Origin: an uncultured Prevotella sp. | GTDB lineage: Bacteria > Bacteroidota > Bacteroidia > Bacteroidales > Bacteroidaceae | Direction: 5' to 3' | Assembly: GCA_905236875.1 (NCBI GenBank) | Contig: CAJOQT010000120.1 | Coordinates: 1 to 36,272, forward strand | DNA length: 36,272 nt | Part shown: positions 1-8,068 of the stretch, in pieces | Layout of the letters: every line of letters begins with the position of its first letter | How positions within the stretch are numbered: the stretch's first letter is position 1 | Program-made: the position numbers and the translations under genes | Notes under the pieces: model-generated | What the model was told of the DNA's origin: nothing | Seen by the model: the letters and a program-made list of their open reading frames with translations, nothing else | The model's database searches: none

Positions 1-21
1 GTTTGTTTGTCTAAAAGTTAG

Positions 22-29
22 TACTTTTG
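22..29 (+). promoter_or_regulatory. Bacteroidetes promoter -7 element (TACTTTTG)
   Basis: TACTTTTG matches the Bacteroidetes -7 consensus TAnnTTTG. A TTTG-rich stretch (positions 2-9) lies upstream at slightly short spacing. The only reading frame just downstream is the 22-codon ORF at position 66. Confidence 0.55.
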
Positions 30-65
30 CACATCCTCAGGAATAATAAGACAAACAAATAAGAT

Positions 66-134
66 ATGGGAAGACCAAAAAGATTGTGTCCGTTAGGAAA
101 ATATCGCCTTCGTACGCCTTATGGTTGTTTTTGA
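66..134 (+). CDS. candidate 22-residue basic peptide
   Basis: This short ORF begins with ATG 36 bases after a TACTTTTG promoter element and ends at TGA (132-134). The peptide starts MGRPKRLCPL and ends RTPYGCF. It is strongly basic (Arg/Lys rich), has two cysteines, and has no signal peptide or membrane segment. I do not recognise it. It could be a leader peptide, a small regulatory or modified peptide, or chance. Support comes from the well-placed promoter and the unusual composition; there is no ribosome-binding signal to help, as is usual in Bacteroidetes. It points toward the 3' end of the convergent LytTR gene, so it controls nothing visible downstream. Confidence 0.35.
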   Translation: MGRPKRLCPLGKYRLRTPYGCF

Positions 135-328
135 GCGATTTTTAGTAATTTTGTGGCGAAAATCGCGATTTTGCGAGAACAGAGCCAAACTTGTTTGAAC
201 TTTGTCGAGTGTGAGCGATTAATTCAATTCAGAAAAAGGATAACATGAAAGTCAAGATACATTGTTGCCAGTAATCAAGATAGAATGCTTATGGCGAAGA
301 CTGAATCAATTCAGACCCGTAGGCTCGT
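135..328. other. intergenic region with small palindromes
   Basis: No convincing gene. It holds a 14-bp perfect palindrome AAAATCGCGATTTT (159-172), a CTGAATCAATTCAG inverted repeat (301-314), and two mini-ORFs of 8 and about 15 codons starting near 245 and 285 that I do not call. The palindromes may fold into hairpins between the two convergent transcripts. Confidence 0.5.
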
Positions 329-2869
329 TTAGTGTAACAGGTCTTGGAGTCGCTTGAAGGCGGGTGCGAGTAGTGTTGTCTCTACCTCACGGCCGTCAGG
401 TGAGCGGAAGATGCAGCGCCGCTGTTTGGGTAGCAGAGTGCAGATAAGGTGGATATTGACCAGTGTGCTGCGGTCGGCACGGACAAAGACTTCGGGGCTA
501 AGCGTCTTTTCCAGGGAGCCGAGTCCCACGAGTACGGTGTCCTTGTCGTGGAATGTCACTATCTGCGAATAATTGCCGTCGCCCTTGAAGTATGCGATGT
601 CCTTGACATTGGCAACTATGGTTCCGCTGGCCGTACGGAACGTCAGATGTTCTTCGTAGCTTTTCTCCGTCATTCGCACGATGTCTTTGAGAGCCCCTTC
701 CAAGCCCCCTCCGGGGACCCCTTCCAACCTCCCCTGTCTAGGGGAGGTGTTGATGCACCTTGAGTCTTCCCTTTGGGGCGATATGAGGGGTGCCTTGGCT
801 TTCTCGCGTATGGCCTTGATCTGTTGCTCTCGCTGTAATTTTTCTCGTTGCAGTCGGATCATTCTGCGGCGGTTGCGCCGTTTCTCGTACCAATAGGCTA
901 CGGTCCATACCAGCATGGAGAGTATGAGCAACCCCAATAGCCATACCCACCAGTGCTGCCACCAACGGAGCGGCGGGGCGATATAGGTATCTTCCTCGTT
1001 GATGGCCAGCAGCTCCTCGGGTCGGAAGGAGGTCATCTCTTCTACGCCGGGCAACCAAACGGTGCCGTCGCTGCTCTCGGCCATTGTCGCCATGAGCGGC
1101 TCGAGCATGGTAAAGCCGTTATGATGGTTGAAGAAATGGATGTCGGTAAGCTGATAATCCTTACCGATGCGGCAGACGAATAGTACGTCAACAGTGGCTA
1201 CCACCAGATAGCCGCGTGGTGACACGTGGAGCGAGCGTATCTCATGACCGTTGAGGCTTGAAATTTCTTGAGACCTGCGGAACAAGTGGCCCTTCGGGTC
1301 GAGCGGAGCATTGAGGTTTGAGATTTGCCCCTTGCGAATCATAAACAGCGAATCTGCAGAGGCAAAGAATATCGTGCCCTTACTGTCGGCTTCCATCGTC
1401 GTGACGAGCAGCTTCTGTGGGTAGTCGGCTTTCTCTACTTTGCCATTACGATCCAGACAAAAGACGCCTAAGGTGCTGCCCGCCCACAGGCGTCCCTCGT
1501 CGTCGAAGGCTGCACACCAGGGGTAGGGGATGTCCGTTGTCAACGTATCTGTCTGCTGTGTCTGGGGATCAAAGGCAGCGATAACACTTTTCTGGCTGAC
1601 CAGAATCAGCTTCCCGTCAGCCTGAGTAAGAAAGCGGAAACGGTCTTGTGGCAGGTTGAGATAGTGGAGAGCTGTGGTGGGGTTGCCCTCTACGCAAGCT
1701 ACGTCGTTGTGGCTGGGCATGAACACCTGCCGTCCTATCGTCACCGTGCTTGTTCCGTAATACTGTGAGGCATCGTCGCTGATCACCATATATTCGTCTG
1801 TCCCCTCTCCTCTCTTTGTGATTACCTTACCGTTCAACGTACCCATGACCAGCTGGTAAGGGCTGTCTGCCGCATTGGAGGACGGGAGCACCGCCACAGC
1901 TCTGACGATATCATTCTCGTCTGTCAGGCGGTGATTGGTGAAGTTGCGGTTGAAGAAGCAATACACTCCCTGGTAGGTAGCCACCCACAGACGGTCCCAT
2001 CGGTCGATGAGCACGTCACGTATCAGGTTAATGCCTGTTACGATCTTATGGATGGCGGTGCCGTCATAGAGATAGACGGCGTGCTCGTCGGCAATGACCA
2101 GATGGCCTGACTGCAACTGTCTGACGGTTAATCCGAAGCTGGCTTCTGTCCAACTGGCTTTTATGAGCCTCTTCAGGCGATGGTCGCTGACGGCATAGAT
2201 ACCGTCGGAGGCGAAGGCCAACAATGCCGTATTCGTGCGGAGCAGGGTGTATATGTCGCCTTTGCCAGTCAGCCGGACCGCTTGTCGTTGTCCTTTTCTG
2301 ACTTGATAGAGTCCGTTCTCTGTAGGGATGAGGGTACTGATGGTGTCCATGTACAGCTTCCTGTCGGGTGTCATCTCGTCGAGCAGTCGCCCTGTCATCC
2401 GCGTGACGAATCCCTGTTCCGTCACCCGACACAGCCGGCGGTGCTGTTCCTGTTCGTCCTCCAGAAGTATGTAGCCGTCTGGCAGGCTGCCTGCGTTCAG
2501 GTTGTTCAGCTGCCAGTAACCTTGCGGATCGATGGGGTGCATCACCACATCATCATCGTCGATGAGCCATTGACGGCGGAATCCCAATCCGCTCACTTGT
2601 CCGTCTGTCTCAATGAAACCGACAATGTTCTCACGCCGTCCCTTCAGGAATGGTGTGAATGTACGACCGTCGAAGCGAATGAATCCCGATAGCGTACCTA
2701 TATAAATATATCCGTGCGAGTCTTGCCACAGCCGTTCGGCTTGCATCTGTGGCAATCCGTCGAGCGTGGTGTATCGCCGGTAGGTCAGCCGACTCTCCAT
2801 CTGTGCATGTAGAGAGAGGCAGAGCATGATGGCCAATCCTAAGATAAAAGTGTGTCTTGATGTTCTCAT
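329..2869 (-). CDS. membrane-bound beta-propeller sensor with LytTR DNA-binding domain
   Basis: An 846-residue protein with an N-terminal signal/anchor (about residues 7-22), then roughly 600 residues of two-component-regulator-type propeller repeats (for example TTLDGLPQMQAERLWQDSHG and WDRLWVATYQGVYCF). A Trp-rich transmembrane helix follows at about 636-660, then a basic coiled stretch, a linker, and a C-terminal LytTR domain (about 740-846) that binds DNA. There is no histidine kinase or receiver domain and no clear Y_Y_Y domain, so it looks like a one-component sensor carrying a periplasmic signal straight to DNA. Part of the linker (about residues 700-728) is encoded by a GC-rich palindromic repeat. 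It is divergent from the BspA-like gene, with a TTTG-N19-TAACTTTG promoter. The target genes are unknown; the adjacent surface protein is a reasonable guess. Confidence 0.85.
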   Translation of the reverse strand: MRTSRHTFILGLAIMLCLSLHAQMESRLTYRRYTTLDGLPQMQAERLWQDSHGYIYIGTLSGFIRFDGRTFTPFLKGRRENIVGFIETDGQVSGLGFRRQWLIDDDDVVMHPIDPQGYWQLNNLNAGSLPDGYILLEDEQEQHRRLCRVTEQGFVTRMTGRLLDEMTPDRKLYMDTISTLIPTENGLYQVRKGQRQAVRLTGKGDIYTLLRTNTALLAFASDGIYAVSDHRLKRLIKASWTEASFGLTVRQLQSGHLVIADEHAVYLYDGTAIHKIVTGINLIRDVLIDRWDRLWVATYQGVYCFFNRNFTNHRLTDENDIVRAVAVLPSSNAADSPYQLVMGTLNGKVITKRGEGTDEYMVISDDASQYYGTSTVTIGRQVFMPSHNDVACVEGNPTTALHYLNLPQDRFRFLTQADGKLILVSQKSVIAAFDPQTQQTDTLTTDIPYPWCAAFDDEGRLWAGSTLGVFCLDRNGKVEKADYPQKLLVTTMEADSKGTIFFASADSLFMIRKGQISNLNAPLDPKGHLFRRSQEISSLNGHEIRSLHVSPRGYLVVATVDVLFVCRIGKDYQLTDIHFFNHHNGFTMLEPLMATMAESSDGTVWLPGVEEMTSFRPEELLAINEEDTYIAPPLRWWQHWWVWLLGLLILSMLVWTVAYWYEKRRNRRRMIRLQREKLQREQQIKAIREKAKAPLISPQREDSRCINTSPRQGRLEGVPGGGLEGALKDIVRMTEKSYEEHLTFRTASGTIVANVKDIAYFKGDGNYSQIVTFHDKDTVLVGLGSLEKTLSPEVFVRADRSTLVNIHLICTLLPKQRRCIFRSPDGREVETTLLAPAFKRLQDLLH
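689..747. repeat. GC-rich palindromic element inside the LytTR gene
   Basis: Contains CCTCCCC (728-734), loop TGTCTA, GGGGAGG (741-747), beside CCCCCTCC/GGGGA runs at 705-720. Read on the minus strand it matches the order of the element at 21839-21876 (stem, then GGTTGG, then a G-run and GCTT). It is in frame and encodes a Gly/Pro-rich linker before the LytTR domain. Confidence 0.7.
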
Positions 2870-2896
2870 ACGGCATCATTCCTATAAATGCAGGAA

Positions 2897-2904
2897 CAAA
2901 GTTA
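2897..2904 (-). promoter_or_regulatory. promoter of the LytTR regulator (TTTG-N19-TAACTTTG)
   Basis: On the minus strand TAACTTTG (2904-2897) is preceded by TTTG (2927-2924) at a 19-bp spacing, a very good match to the Bacteroidetes consensus. It lies 28 bp upstream of the ATG. Confidence 0.75.
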
Positions 2905-3029
2905 CAATAAAAAGCTGAATGCACAAACTTTTCCCGAAAATAAATCTTTCGGCCTTTGAGTTCGTCACTGAAAAGGGGCAGTTCGTCAAAAACCATTGTC
3001 GGATGCTCTGTTGTTTTGCCACTTTTCCC

Positions 3030-3037
3030 TATCTTTG
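3030..3037 (+). promoter_or_regulatory. promoter of the BspA-like gene (TATCTTTG)
   Basis: TATCTTTG lies 33 bp before the start codon. TTG and TTTTG runs at 3011-3018 provide a possible upstream element, at shorter than ideal spacing. Confidence 0.65.
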
Positions 3038-3070
3038 TAGAAAGAATGAACAAACAAAACCATTAAGATT

Positions 3071-4477
3071 ATGAAAAGACTATTTACACTCATCATCGTG
3101 TCTGTGGCACTGGCTACGGGAGTACAGGCACAGGACGAAACTATCAACGAAACGCCGCTCAGCCTCGAAGCAGTGGAGAACGGGACCGTCGTTACCCTCA
3201 CAAATAACAATTCGGCGGTTGTGAAGTTTGCATTAAGAACCTATGTCTCGCCGACGGAATATTACGATGACGTATGGTACACGGTTCAGAACACGAATAC
3301 TATTAACCTGAATGCCGGCGACATCCTGGTTTTGCGTTCCACTTGTAAGGACTATGGCAATAACTTCAAAATCCATGCCTCGAAGGACGTCTATGTCTAT
3401 GGCAATCCGTTGAGTCTTATTGCCCAAACAGAATACAAGACGATGACTGACCTGTCGGATTGTGCCGACGGCGTGTTGCAAGGACTGTTTGACAAAGGGT
3501 GGAACGGCAATCCCTGCATCAAGAACCATCCTACAAAGGACATTGTGCTGCCTGCCACCACGCTGAAGAACAGCTGCTACTACGGAATGTTCAAAGGCTG
3601 TACAAGTCTGACACGCGCTCCGCAGCTGCCGGCTACGACGATGGCCTTCAGGTGCTACAGTCACATGTTCTCCTACTGCACCAGTCTTACGGTTGCGCCA
3701 GAGCTGCCTGCCACTACGCTGGCCGACGAGTGTTATTACGGCATGTTTGAAAGCTGCTCTGTCTTGAAGGATGCTCCGGCTTTGCCGGCAATGACACTGA
3801 CATACGCCTGCTACGACAATATGCTCAGAGGCTGCACCAGCATGACCCAGGCACCTGAACTTCCTGCCACTTCACTTGCTATTGACTGTTATTATGGCAT
3901 GTTCTGGGAGTGTACCAGCCTGGAGAATGCACCTGCACTGCCCGCTACCACCCTGGCACCGAACTGTTATAATAACATGTTCTATATGTGCTCCAGTCTG
4001 GTCAATGCCCCTGAGTTACCCGCCACCACACTGTCAGAGAACTGCTATGCCAGCATGTTCTATGGCTGTTCCAGCTTGGAGAAGGCACCTGTGCTGCCTG
4101 CACCTACACTGGTAAAAAGCTGCTACTCGTATATGTTCACCAACTGCACCAAGCTGAACTACGTGAAATGTCTTGCTACCGACCTGTCGGCCAATGATGC
4201 TGCCAACGACTGGGAGCGTGGCACGAACGAGTGGCTCTTCGGTGTGGCTGCCACTGGCACTTTCGTCAAGGCAGATGGTGTTGATACATGGACGACGGGC
4301 GACAGCGGCATTCCCACTGGCTGGACGACTGAAGAGGCATCTACGGGTATTGGTTCTATTGACAACGGACGACAGACAACGGACAACAGATGGTACACCC
4401 TTGACGGCCGGATGCTGCAAGGAGAACCGATGCAGAAGGGCGTGTATATATATAATGGTAAAAAGGTAAAAAAGTAA
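3071..4477 (+). CDS. BspA-family leucine-rich repeat surface protein with T9SS-type tail
   Basis: A 468-residue secreted protein with a signal peptide ending near AQA (about residues 1-20) and an N-terminal region of about 140 residues of unknown fold. Eight perfectly spaced 26-residue repeats follow (LPATTLxxxCYYGMFxxCTSLxxAPx, about residues 160-367), each with two cysteines at fixed positions. The last about 45 residues carry a Thr/Asp-rich linker and the tail WYTLDGRM...KGVYIYNGKKV, typical of Prevotella proteins and resembling T9SS sorting tails. BspA-type proteins act in adhesion and host or community interaction; here that is inferred from family. It has its own promoter, sits opposite a LytTR regulator, and lies just upstream of the T9SS operon that probably exports it. 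Confidence 0.85.
   Translation: MKRLFTLIIVSVALATGVQAQDETINETPLSLEAVENGTVVTLTNNNSAVVKFALRTYVSPTEYYDDVWYTVQNTNTINLNAGDILVLRSTCKDYGNNFKIHASKDVYVYGNPLSLIAQTEYKTMTDLSDCADGVLQGLFDKGWNGNPCIKNHPTKDIVLPATTLKNSCYYGMFKGCTSLTRAPQLPATTMAFRCYSHMFSYCTSLTVAPELPATTLADECYYGMFESCSVLKDAPALPAMTLTYACYDNMLRGCTSMTQAPELPATSLAIDCYYGMFWECTSLENAPALPATTLAPNCYNNMFYMCSSLVNAPELPATTLSENCYASMFYGCSSLEKAPVLPAPTLVKSCYSYMFTNCTKLNYVKCLATDLSANDAANDWERGTNEWLFGVAATGTFVKADGVDTWTTGDSGIPTGWTTEEASTGIGSIDNGRQTTDNRWYTLDGRMLQGEPMQKGVYIYNGKKVKK
3548..4171 (+). repeat. eight in-frame 78-bp tandem repeats (BspA LRR units)
   Basis: Eight consecutive units of exactly 26 codons with no indels. Conserved positions are LPATTL at the start, CY at 10-11, MF at 14-15 and C at 18. 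Such arrays can gain or lose units by recombination. Confidence 0.85.
4361..4388 (+). repeat. GACAACGGAC-type 10-bp repeats before the C-terminal tail
   Basis: Degenerate repeats of the unit ACAACGGACA encode IDNGRQTTDN just before the sorting-type tail. The same DNA unit occurs in the equivalent place of the M6 protease gene (21969-21994). Confidence 0.7.
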
Positions 4478-4480
4478 AAA
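4457..4480 (+). repeat. GGTAAAAA repeat at the 3' end of the BspA-like gene
   Basis: GGTAAAAAGGTAAAAAAGT-type repeat overlapping the last codons (NGKKVKK) and the stop. Similar units recur at 5661-5690 (reverse complement), 14784-14813 and 18133-18165. Confidence 0.6.
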
Positions 4481-4603
4481 TGAACGCTCCAGTGGGATGA
4501 TGAAGAAGAGGAGGATTGGTAGAAACCCGGACGATTGAGCTGTCCGTCACAGTGAAAAGTAGTGTTGAGGCAATAAATTGTGGCGTATTGCGTTATTATT
4601 ACG

Positions 4604-5539
4604 ATGCGAAAGCGATTTATGTGCCTGTTGTTGTTGCTGTTTGTGACGCTTGGGGTGTTTGCGCAGTACGATCCGTCGTTCAGTCATTACTGGGCGATGG
4701 AGCCTTCTTTTAATCCTGCTGCCATTGGCAAGGAGGATAAGGTGAACGTGACGGGAGCGTACGCGATGTCGCTGGTTGGTTTTGAGCATGCTCCGAAGAC
4801 GATGTATGTTGCTGGTGACTTGCCTTTTTATGCGATTGGCTGCTACCATGGCGTCGGTGCTCAGGTGATGAATGATGCCATCGGTGTTTTTTCTCATAAG
4901 CGTATTATGTTGCAGTATGCCTTGAAGCGTCGTCTGGCTGGCGGCGTGTTAGGCATTGGCGTGCAAGGTGGTGTGTTGAGTGAGAACATGGACGGCAGTG
5001 AGCTTGACATGGAGCGTCCTGAAGACCCTGCCTTTTCGACGAGTGAGCAGACGGGTACCGGTTTGGACCTGGGTGTCGGTTTGTATTATTCGCATAAGAC
5101 CTGGTATGTGGGTTTGTCGGCATTGCATGTGAATGCTCCGCTGGTTGAGTTGGGTGAAAAGAATGAGCTACAGGTGGATAGGACATATTATTTGACCGGT
5201 GGATACAATATTCGTTTGAGAAATCCGTTTTTTACAATACATCCCTCATTGTTGGCTCGTTCTGACGGTGCGGGGTGGCGTGTTGACGTTGGCACCCGCG
5301 TGCGCTATGAGTATGAGAAGCGTATGTTTTACGGTGGTGTATCGTATAGTCCGACGAATTCTGTGACGTTGCTGTTGGGAGGTAATTTCCATGGTATAAG
5401 CATCGGCTACAGTTATGAGTTTTATACGAACGGCTTGAGTCTGGGTAACGGGAGCCATGAGTTGTTTGTGGGTTACCAGACGGATCTGGACTTTGGCAAG
5501 AAGGGCCGGAACCGTCACCAGAGCGGAAGGATTTTGTAA
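4604..5539 (+). CDS. porP: type IX secretion system protein PorP/SprF
   Basis: A 311-residue outer-membrane beta-barrel of the PorP/SprF family. It has a signal peptide (MRKRFMCLLLLLFVTLGVFA), then the family hallmark QYDPSFSHYWAMEPSFNPAA, then alternating beta strands ending in a barrel-like C-terminus. I choose ATG 4604 because a GTG at 4580 would put eight residues before a clean signal peptide. Known role: PorP/SprF partners the GldK-GldN ring at the outer membrane and, in some species, links T9SS cargo to the motor. It is the first gene of the porP-gldKLMN cluster, 68 bp before gldK, with an A-rich repeat spacer. No clear TAnnTTTG promoter is seen upstream. Confidence 0.9.
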   Translation: MRKRFMCLLLLLFVTLGVFAQYDPSFSHYWAMEPSFNPAAIGKEDKVNVTGAYAMSLVGFEHAPKTMYVAGDLPFYAIGCYHGVGAQVMNDAIGVFSHKRIMLQYALKRRLAGGVLGIGVQGGVLSENMDGSELDMERPEDPAFSTSEQTGTGLDLGVGLYYSHKTWYVGLSALHVNAPLVELGEKNELQVDRTYYLTGGYNIRLRNPFFTIHPSLLARSDGAGWRVDVGTRVRYEYEKRMFYGGVSYSPTNSVTLLLGGNFHGISIGYSYEFYTNGLSLGNGSHELFVGYQTDLDFGKKGRNRHQSGRIL

Positions 5540-5600
5540 AGAATAAAAGAATAAAAGAATAAAAAAAATAAAAGAATAAAAAAATGAAGGAATGAAAGAA
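5540..5600. repeat. AAAGAAT-type A-rich repeat between porP and gldK
   Basis: Repeated AAAGAATA units fill the spacer. Similar A-rich runs precede the gene at 10874. It may keep the leader unstructured for translation, which in Bacteroidetes depends little on Shine-Dalgarno pairing. Confidence 0.5.
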
Positions 5601-5607
5601 TGAAGAT

Positions 5608-7086
5608 ATGAAACAAGACATGAAGAATAGAAACGTAAAAAGGCTGGCAAAGAGGTTTATACCTTTTTACCTTTTTACCTTTTTACTTTTCCTGACGGGT
5701 TGTTTTGGCGGTCGTTCTACGATGGCCAATGGAGGTGAGGTGACTGGTGTGAGCGGTAAGCCGTTCTCGGAGCCTGCTCCTTACGGTATGACGCTGATTA
5801 AGCGCGGTCATTTGCGTATGGGTATTGAGTCACAGGACTCTTTGTGGGGTCGTGAGACTCCTGTTCGTGACATCTCGGTGGAGGGTTTCTGGATGGACGA
5901 GACGGAGGTGACGAATTCTCAGTATCGTCAGTTCGTGTATTATGTGCGTGACAGTATTTTGCGTGAGCGTCTGGCTGACCCTGCGTATGGTGGTGATGAG
6001 ACGTACAAGATCGAGGAGGACAAATATGGTGAGCCTGTCAAGCCTCACCTGAACTGGAAGAAGCCCTTGCCTCGTAAGCCTAATGAGGATGAGGAGCGTG
6101 CCTTTGAGAGCTTGTATGTGACGCATCCCGTGACGGGTGAGAAGATGCTGGACTGGCGTCAGATGAACTATCGCTACGAGATTTATGACTACGTGGAGGC
6201 AGCGAAGCGCAAGTATCGCCTGAATCCGGAGGAGCGTATCCTGAATACGGATATAGTTCCCAATCCCAATGAGGAGATATGGATTTCGAAGGACACGGCT
6301 TACATCAATGATGAGGGTAAGATAGTCAGGGAGACGATCACCCGTCAATATACGGGCGAGTGGGACTTCCTGAATACCTATATTGTGAATATTTATCCAG
6401 ACACTACGTGTTGGGTCAATGACTTCCCGAATGCAGAGAACGAGACATACATGCGTTACTATTTCACGAATGCTGCGTATAACGACTATCCTGTGGTAGG
6501 TGTGTCTTGGGAGCAGGCGAATGCTTTCTGTGCCTGGCGTACGGAGTTCCTGCTGAAGGGTCTGGGTCCTGCTGCCCGTTTCGTTCAGCGCTATCGTCTG
6601 CCGACAGAGGCAGAATGGGAGTATGCTGCCCGTGGCAAGGACCAGAACGAGTTTCCGTGGGAGAATGAGGACGTGGCAAGCGGCAATGGCTGTTTCTTTG
6701 CGAACTTCAAGCCTGCTACGGGTGACTATACGCAGGACGGCAACCTGATAACCAGTAAGGTGGGTATCTATCAGGCCAACTCAAACGGTCTGTATGATAT
6801 GGCAGGCAATGTGGCAGAATGGACGAGTACGGTATATACGGAGGCCGGTGTGTCGGCGATGAATGACATCAATCCGCAGTTGAGCTACAATGCTGCCCGT
6901 GAAGACCCGTATCGCCTGAAGAAGAAGAGCGTGCGTGGCGGTTCGTGGAAAGACCCCGCCAGCTATATCCGTTCCGCATGGCGTACGTATGAGTACCAGA
7001 ACCAGCCGCGTGCATACATTGGATTCCGTTGTGTGCGCAGTCTGGCTAATACGACGAGTGAGAAGATCAAGGTGAAGAAGAAATAG
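5608..7086 (+). CDS. gldK: type IX secretion system lipoprotein GldK/PorK
   Basis: A 492-residue lipoprotein. A basic start and hydrophobic stretch lead to the lipobox LTGC (Cys32). The rest is a formylglycine-generating-enzyme/sulfatase-modifying-factor fold, with family motifs such as GHLRMG, EGFWMDETEVTNSQYRQF, YRLPTEAEWEYAARG, GLYDMAGNVAEWT, VRGGSW and YIGFRCV. Known role: with GldN/PorN it forms the large periplasmic ring anchored to the outer membrane in T9SS; it is structural and not an active FGE. Part of the hydrophobic core of the signal (residues about 18-28) is encoded by a CCTTTTTA repeat. It sits between porP and gldL in the conserved order. Confidence 0.93.
   Translation: MKQDMKNRNVKRLAKRFIPFYLFTFLLFLTGCFGGRSTMANGGEVTGVSGKPFSEPAPYGMTLIKRGHLRMGIESQDSLWGRETPVRDISVEGFWMDETEVTNSQYRQFVYYVRDSILRERLADPAYGGDETYKIEEDKYGEPVKPHLNWKKPLPRKPNEDEERAFESLYVTHPVTGEKMLDWRQMNYRYEIYDYVEAAKRKYRLNPEERILNTDIVPNPNEEIWISKDTAYINDEGKIVRETITRQYTGEWDFLNTYIVNIYPDTTCWVNDFPNAENETYMRYYFTNAAYNDYPVVGVSWEQANAFCAWRTEFLLKGLGPAARFVQRYRLPTEAEWEYAARGKDQNEFPWENEDVASGNGCFFANFKPATGDYTQDGNLITSKVGIYQANSNGLYDMAGNVAEWTSTVYTEAGVSAMNDINPQLSYNAAREDPYRLKKKSVRGGSWKDPASYIRSAWRTYEYQNQPRAYIGFRCVRSLANTTSEKIKVKKK
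5661..5690 (+). repeat. ACCTTTTT repeat encoding the GldK signal-peptide core
   Basis: Three near-perfect ACCTTTTT units plus a partial one. This is the reverse complement of the GTAAAAAGG repeats found at other gene borders here. In this frame it gives a Phe/Leu/Tyr-rich hydrophobic stretch. Confidence 0.65.
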
Positions 7087-7099
7087 AGATATTGGAGAT

Positions 7100-8026
7100 A
7101 TGACACAATACAGCAGAATCAATTTAGTCTATCGCTTGCAGAAGTGGATGGACAGTGTGCCGGGCCAGACGTTCCTCAACTATGCCTATAGCTGGGGTGC
7201 AGCAGTGGTTATTTTGGGTACCTTGTTCAAACTGACCCACATGGATGGAGCAGACCTTATGCTTTTCTTAGGTATGGGTACTGAGGTCGTGGTGTTCTTC
7301 CTTTCGGCCTTTGACCGTCCGTTTGACAAGACTGCAGACGGTATGGACTTGCCGACACATCTGGAAGGTGAACCGATAGGTGCTGTTGTCGCTAATGGGG
7401 CGAATGAGGTGTTTCAAACAGATGGAGAACCATCGGCAGCGCCGTTGGTTATCGCGTCAGGAAAAGCGACGGGCACACTGACCGAGGCTGCTGTTGCAGC
7501 AGCAAGTGGCAGTACGGTTGCTAGTGGCGGTACTGTCAGCGGTGGTGGTCAGACGATTATCATTGGTGGCGGCTATGGTGGCTCTTCACATGGGGCCAAT
7601 GACGCTAATGGGGCTCATGAGACTAATGAGACTGAGTCCCATGAACCTATCGCGTTTACTGAGGGCAATGAGCTTGTTGAGACATCGGCTCCTACGTCTA
7701 TTCCGCCGCTTACTCCAGACATGACCGAGGCTACCAATGCATACGTGGATGAGTTGAAGAAACTGACCGAGGTTCTGGAGCGTGTGTCAGAGCAGAGCAA
7801 GCGTCTGACGACCGACTCAGAGGAGATGGAGAACCTGAACCGTACGCTGACGGGCATCTGTAAGGTCTATGAGATGCAGCTCAAGAGTGCCAGCTCGCAG
7901 ATTGGCACCATTGACGAGATTAACGAACAGACGCGCCACATGGCAGAGCAGATCAAGGAGCTGAACAATATCTATGCCCGAATGATTGAGGCAATGTCGG
8001 TGAGAATGGCAAGTGACAAGTCATAA
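7100..8026 (+). CDS. gldL: type IX secretion/gliding motor protein GldL/PorL
   Basis: A 308-residue inner-membrane protein. Two helices at about residues 25-46 and 53-70 form the membrane part; Lys44 at the end of the first and Glu62 inside the second (GMGTEVVVFF) correspond to the conserved charged pair of the proton channel. Known role: a GldL pentamer around a GldM dimer is the proton-driven motor of T9SS. After the membrane part comes an unusually long low-complexity linker (about 85-210), rich in Gly, Ala, Ser, Asn and Glu, then a coiled coil (about 213-305). The linker is partly encoded by AATGGGGCT-like repeats (7589-7635). It starts 13 bp after gldK. Confidence 0.92.
   Translation: MTQYSRINLVYRLQKWMDSVPGQTFLNYAYSWGAAVVILGTLFKLTHMDGADLMLFLGMGTEVVVFFLSAFDRPFDKTADGMDLPTHLEGEPIGAVVANGANEVFQTDGEPSAAPLVIASGKATGTLTEAAVAAASGSTVASGGTVSGGGQTIIIGGGYGGSSHGANDANGAHETNETESHEPIAFTEGNELVETSAPTSIPPLTPDMTEATNAYVDELKKLTEVLERVSEQSKRLTTDSEEMENLNRTLTGICKVYEMQLKSASSQIGTIDEINEQTRHMAEQIKELNNIYARMIEAMSVRMASDKS
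7589..7635 (+). repeat. GGGGC(C/T)AATGA(C/G) low-complexity repeat in the gldL linker
   Basis: Degenerate nonamer-like units (ATGGGGCCA, ATGACGCTA, ATGGGGCTC, ATGAGACTA, ATGAGACTG) encode GANDANGAHETNETE. They resemble the intergenic CTGATGGGG array at 24225-24293. Confidence 0.55.
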
Positions 8027-8068
8027 GTGACAAGGAAATTGTAAATTGTCAAAGAGTAAAATAAAGTA

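Noticed and set aside
4580..4603. GTG start for porP
   Set aside because: It adds eight residues before a normal signal peptide beginning at ATG 4604.
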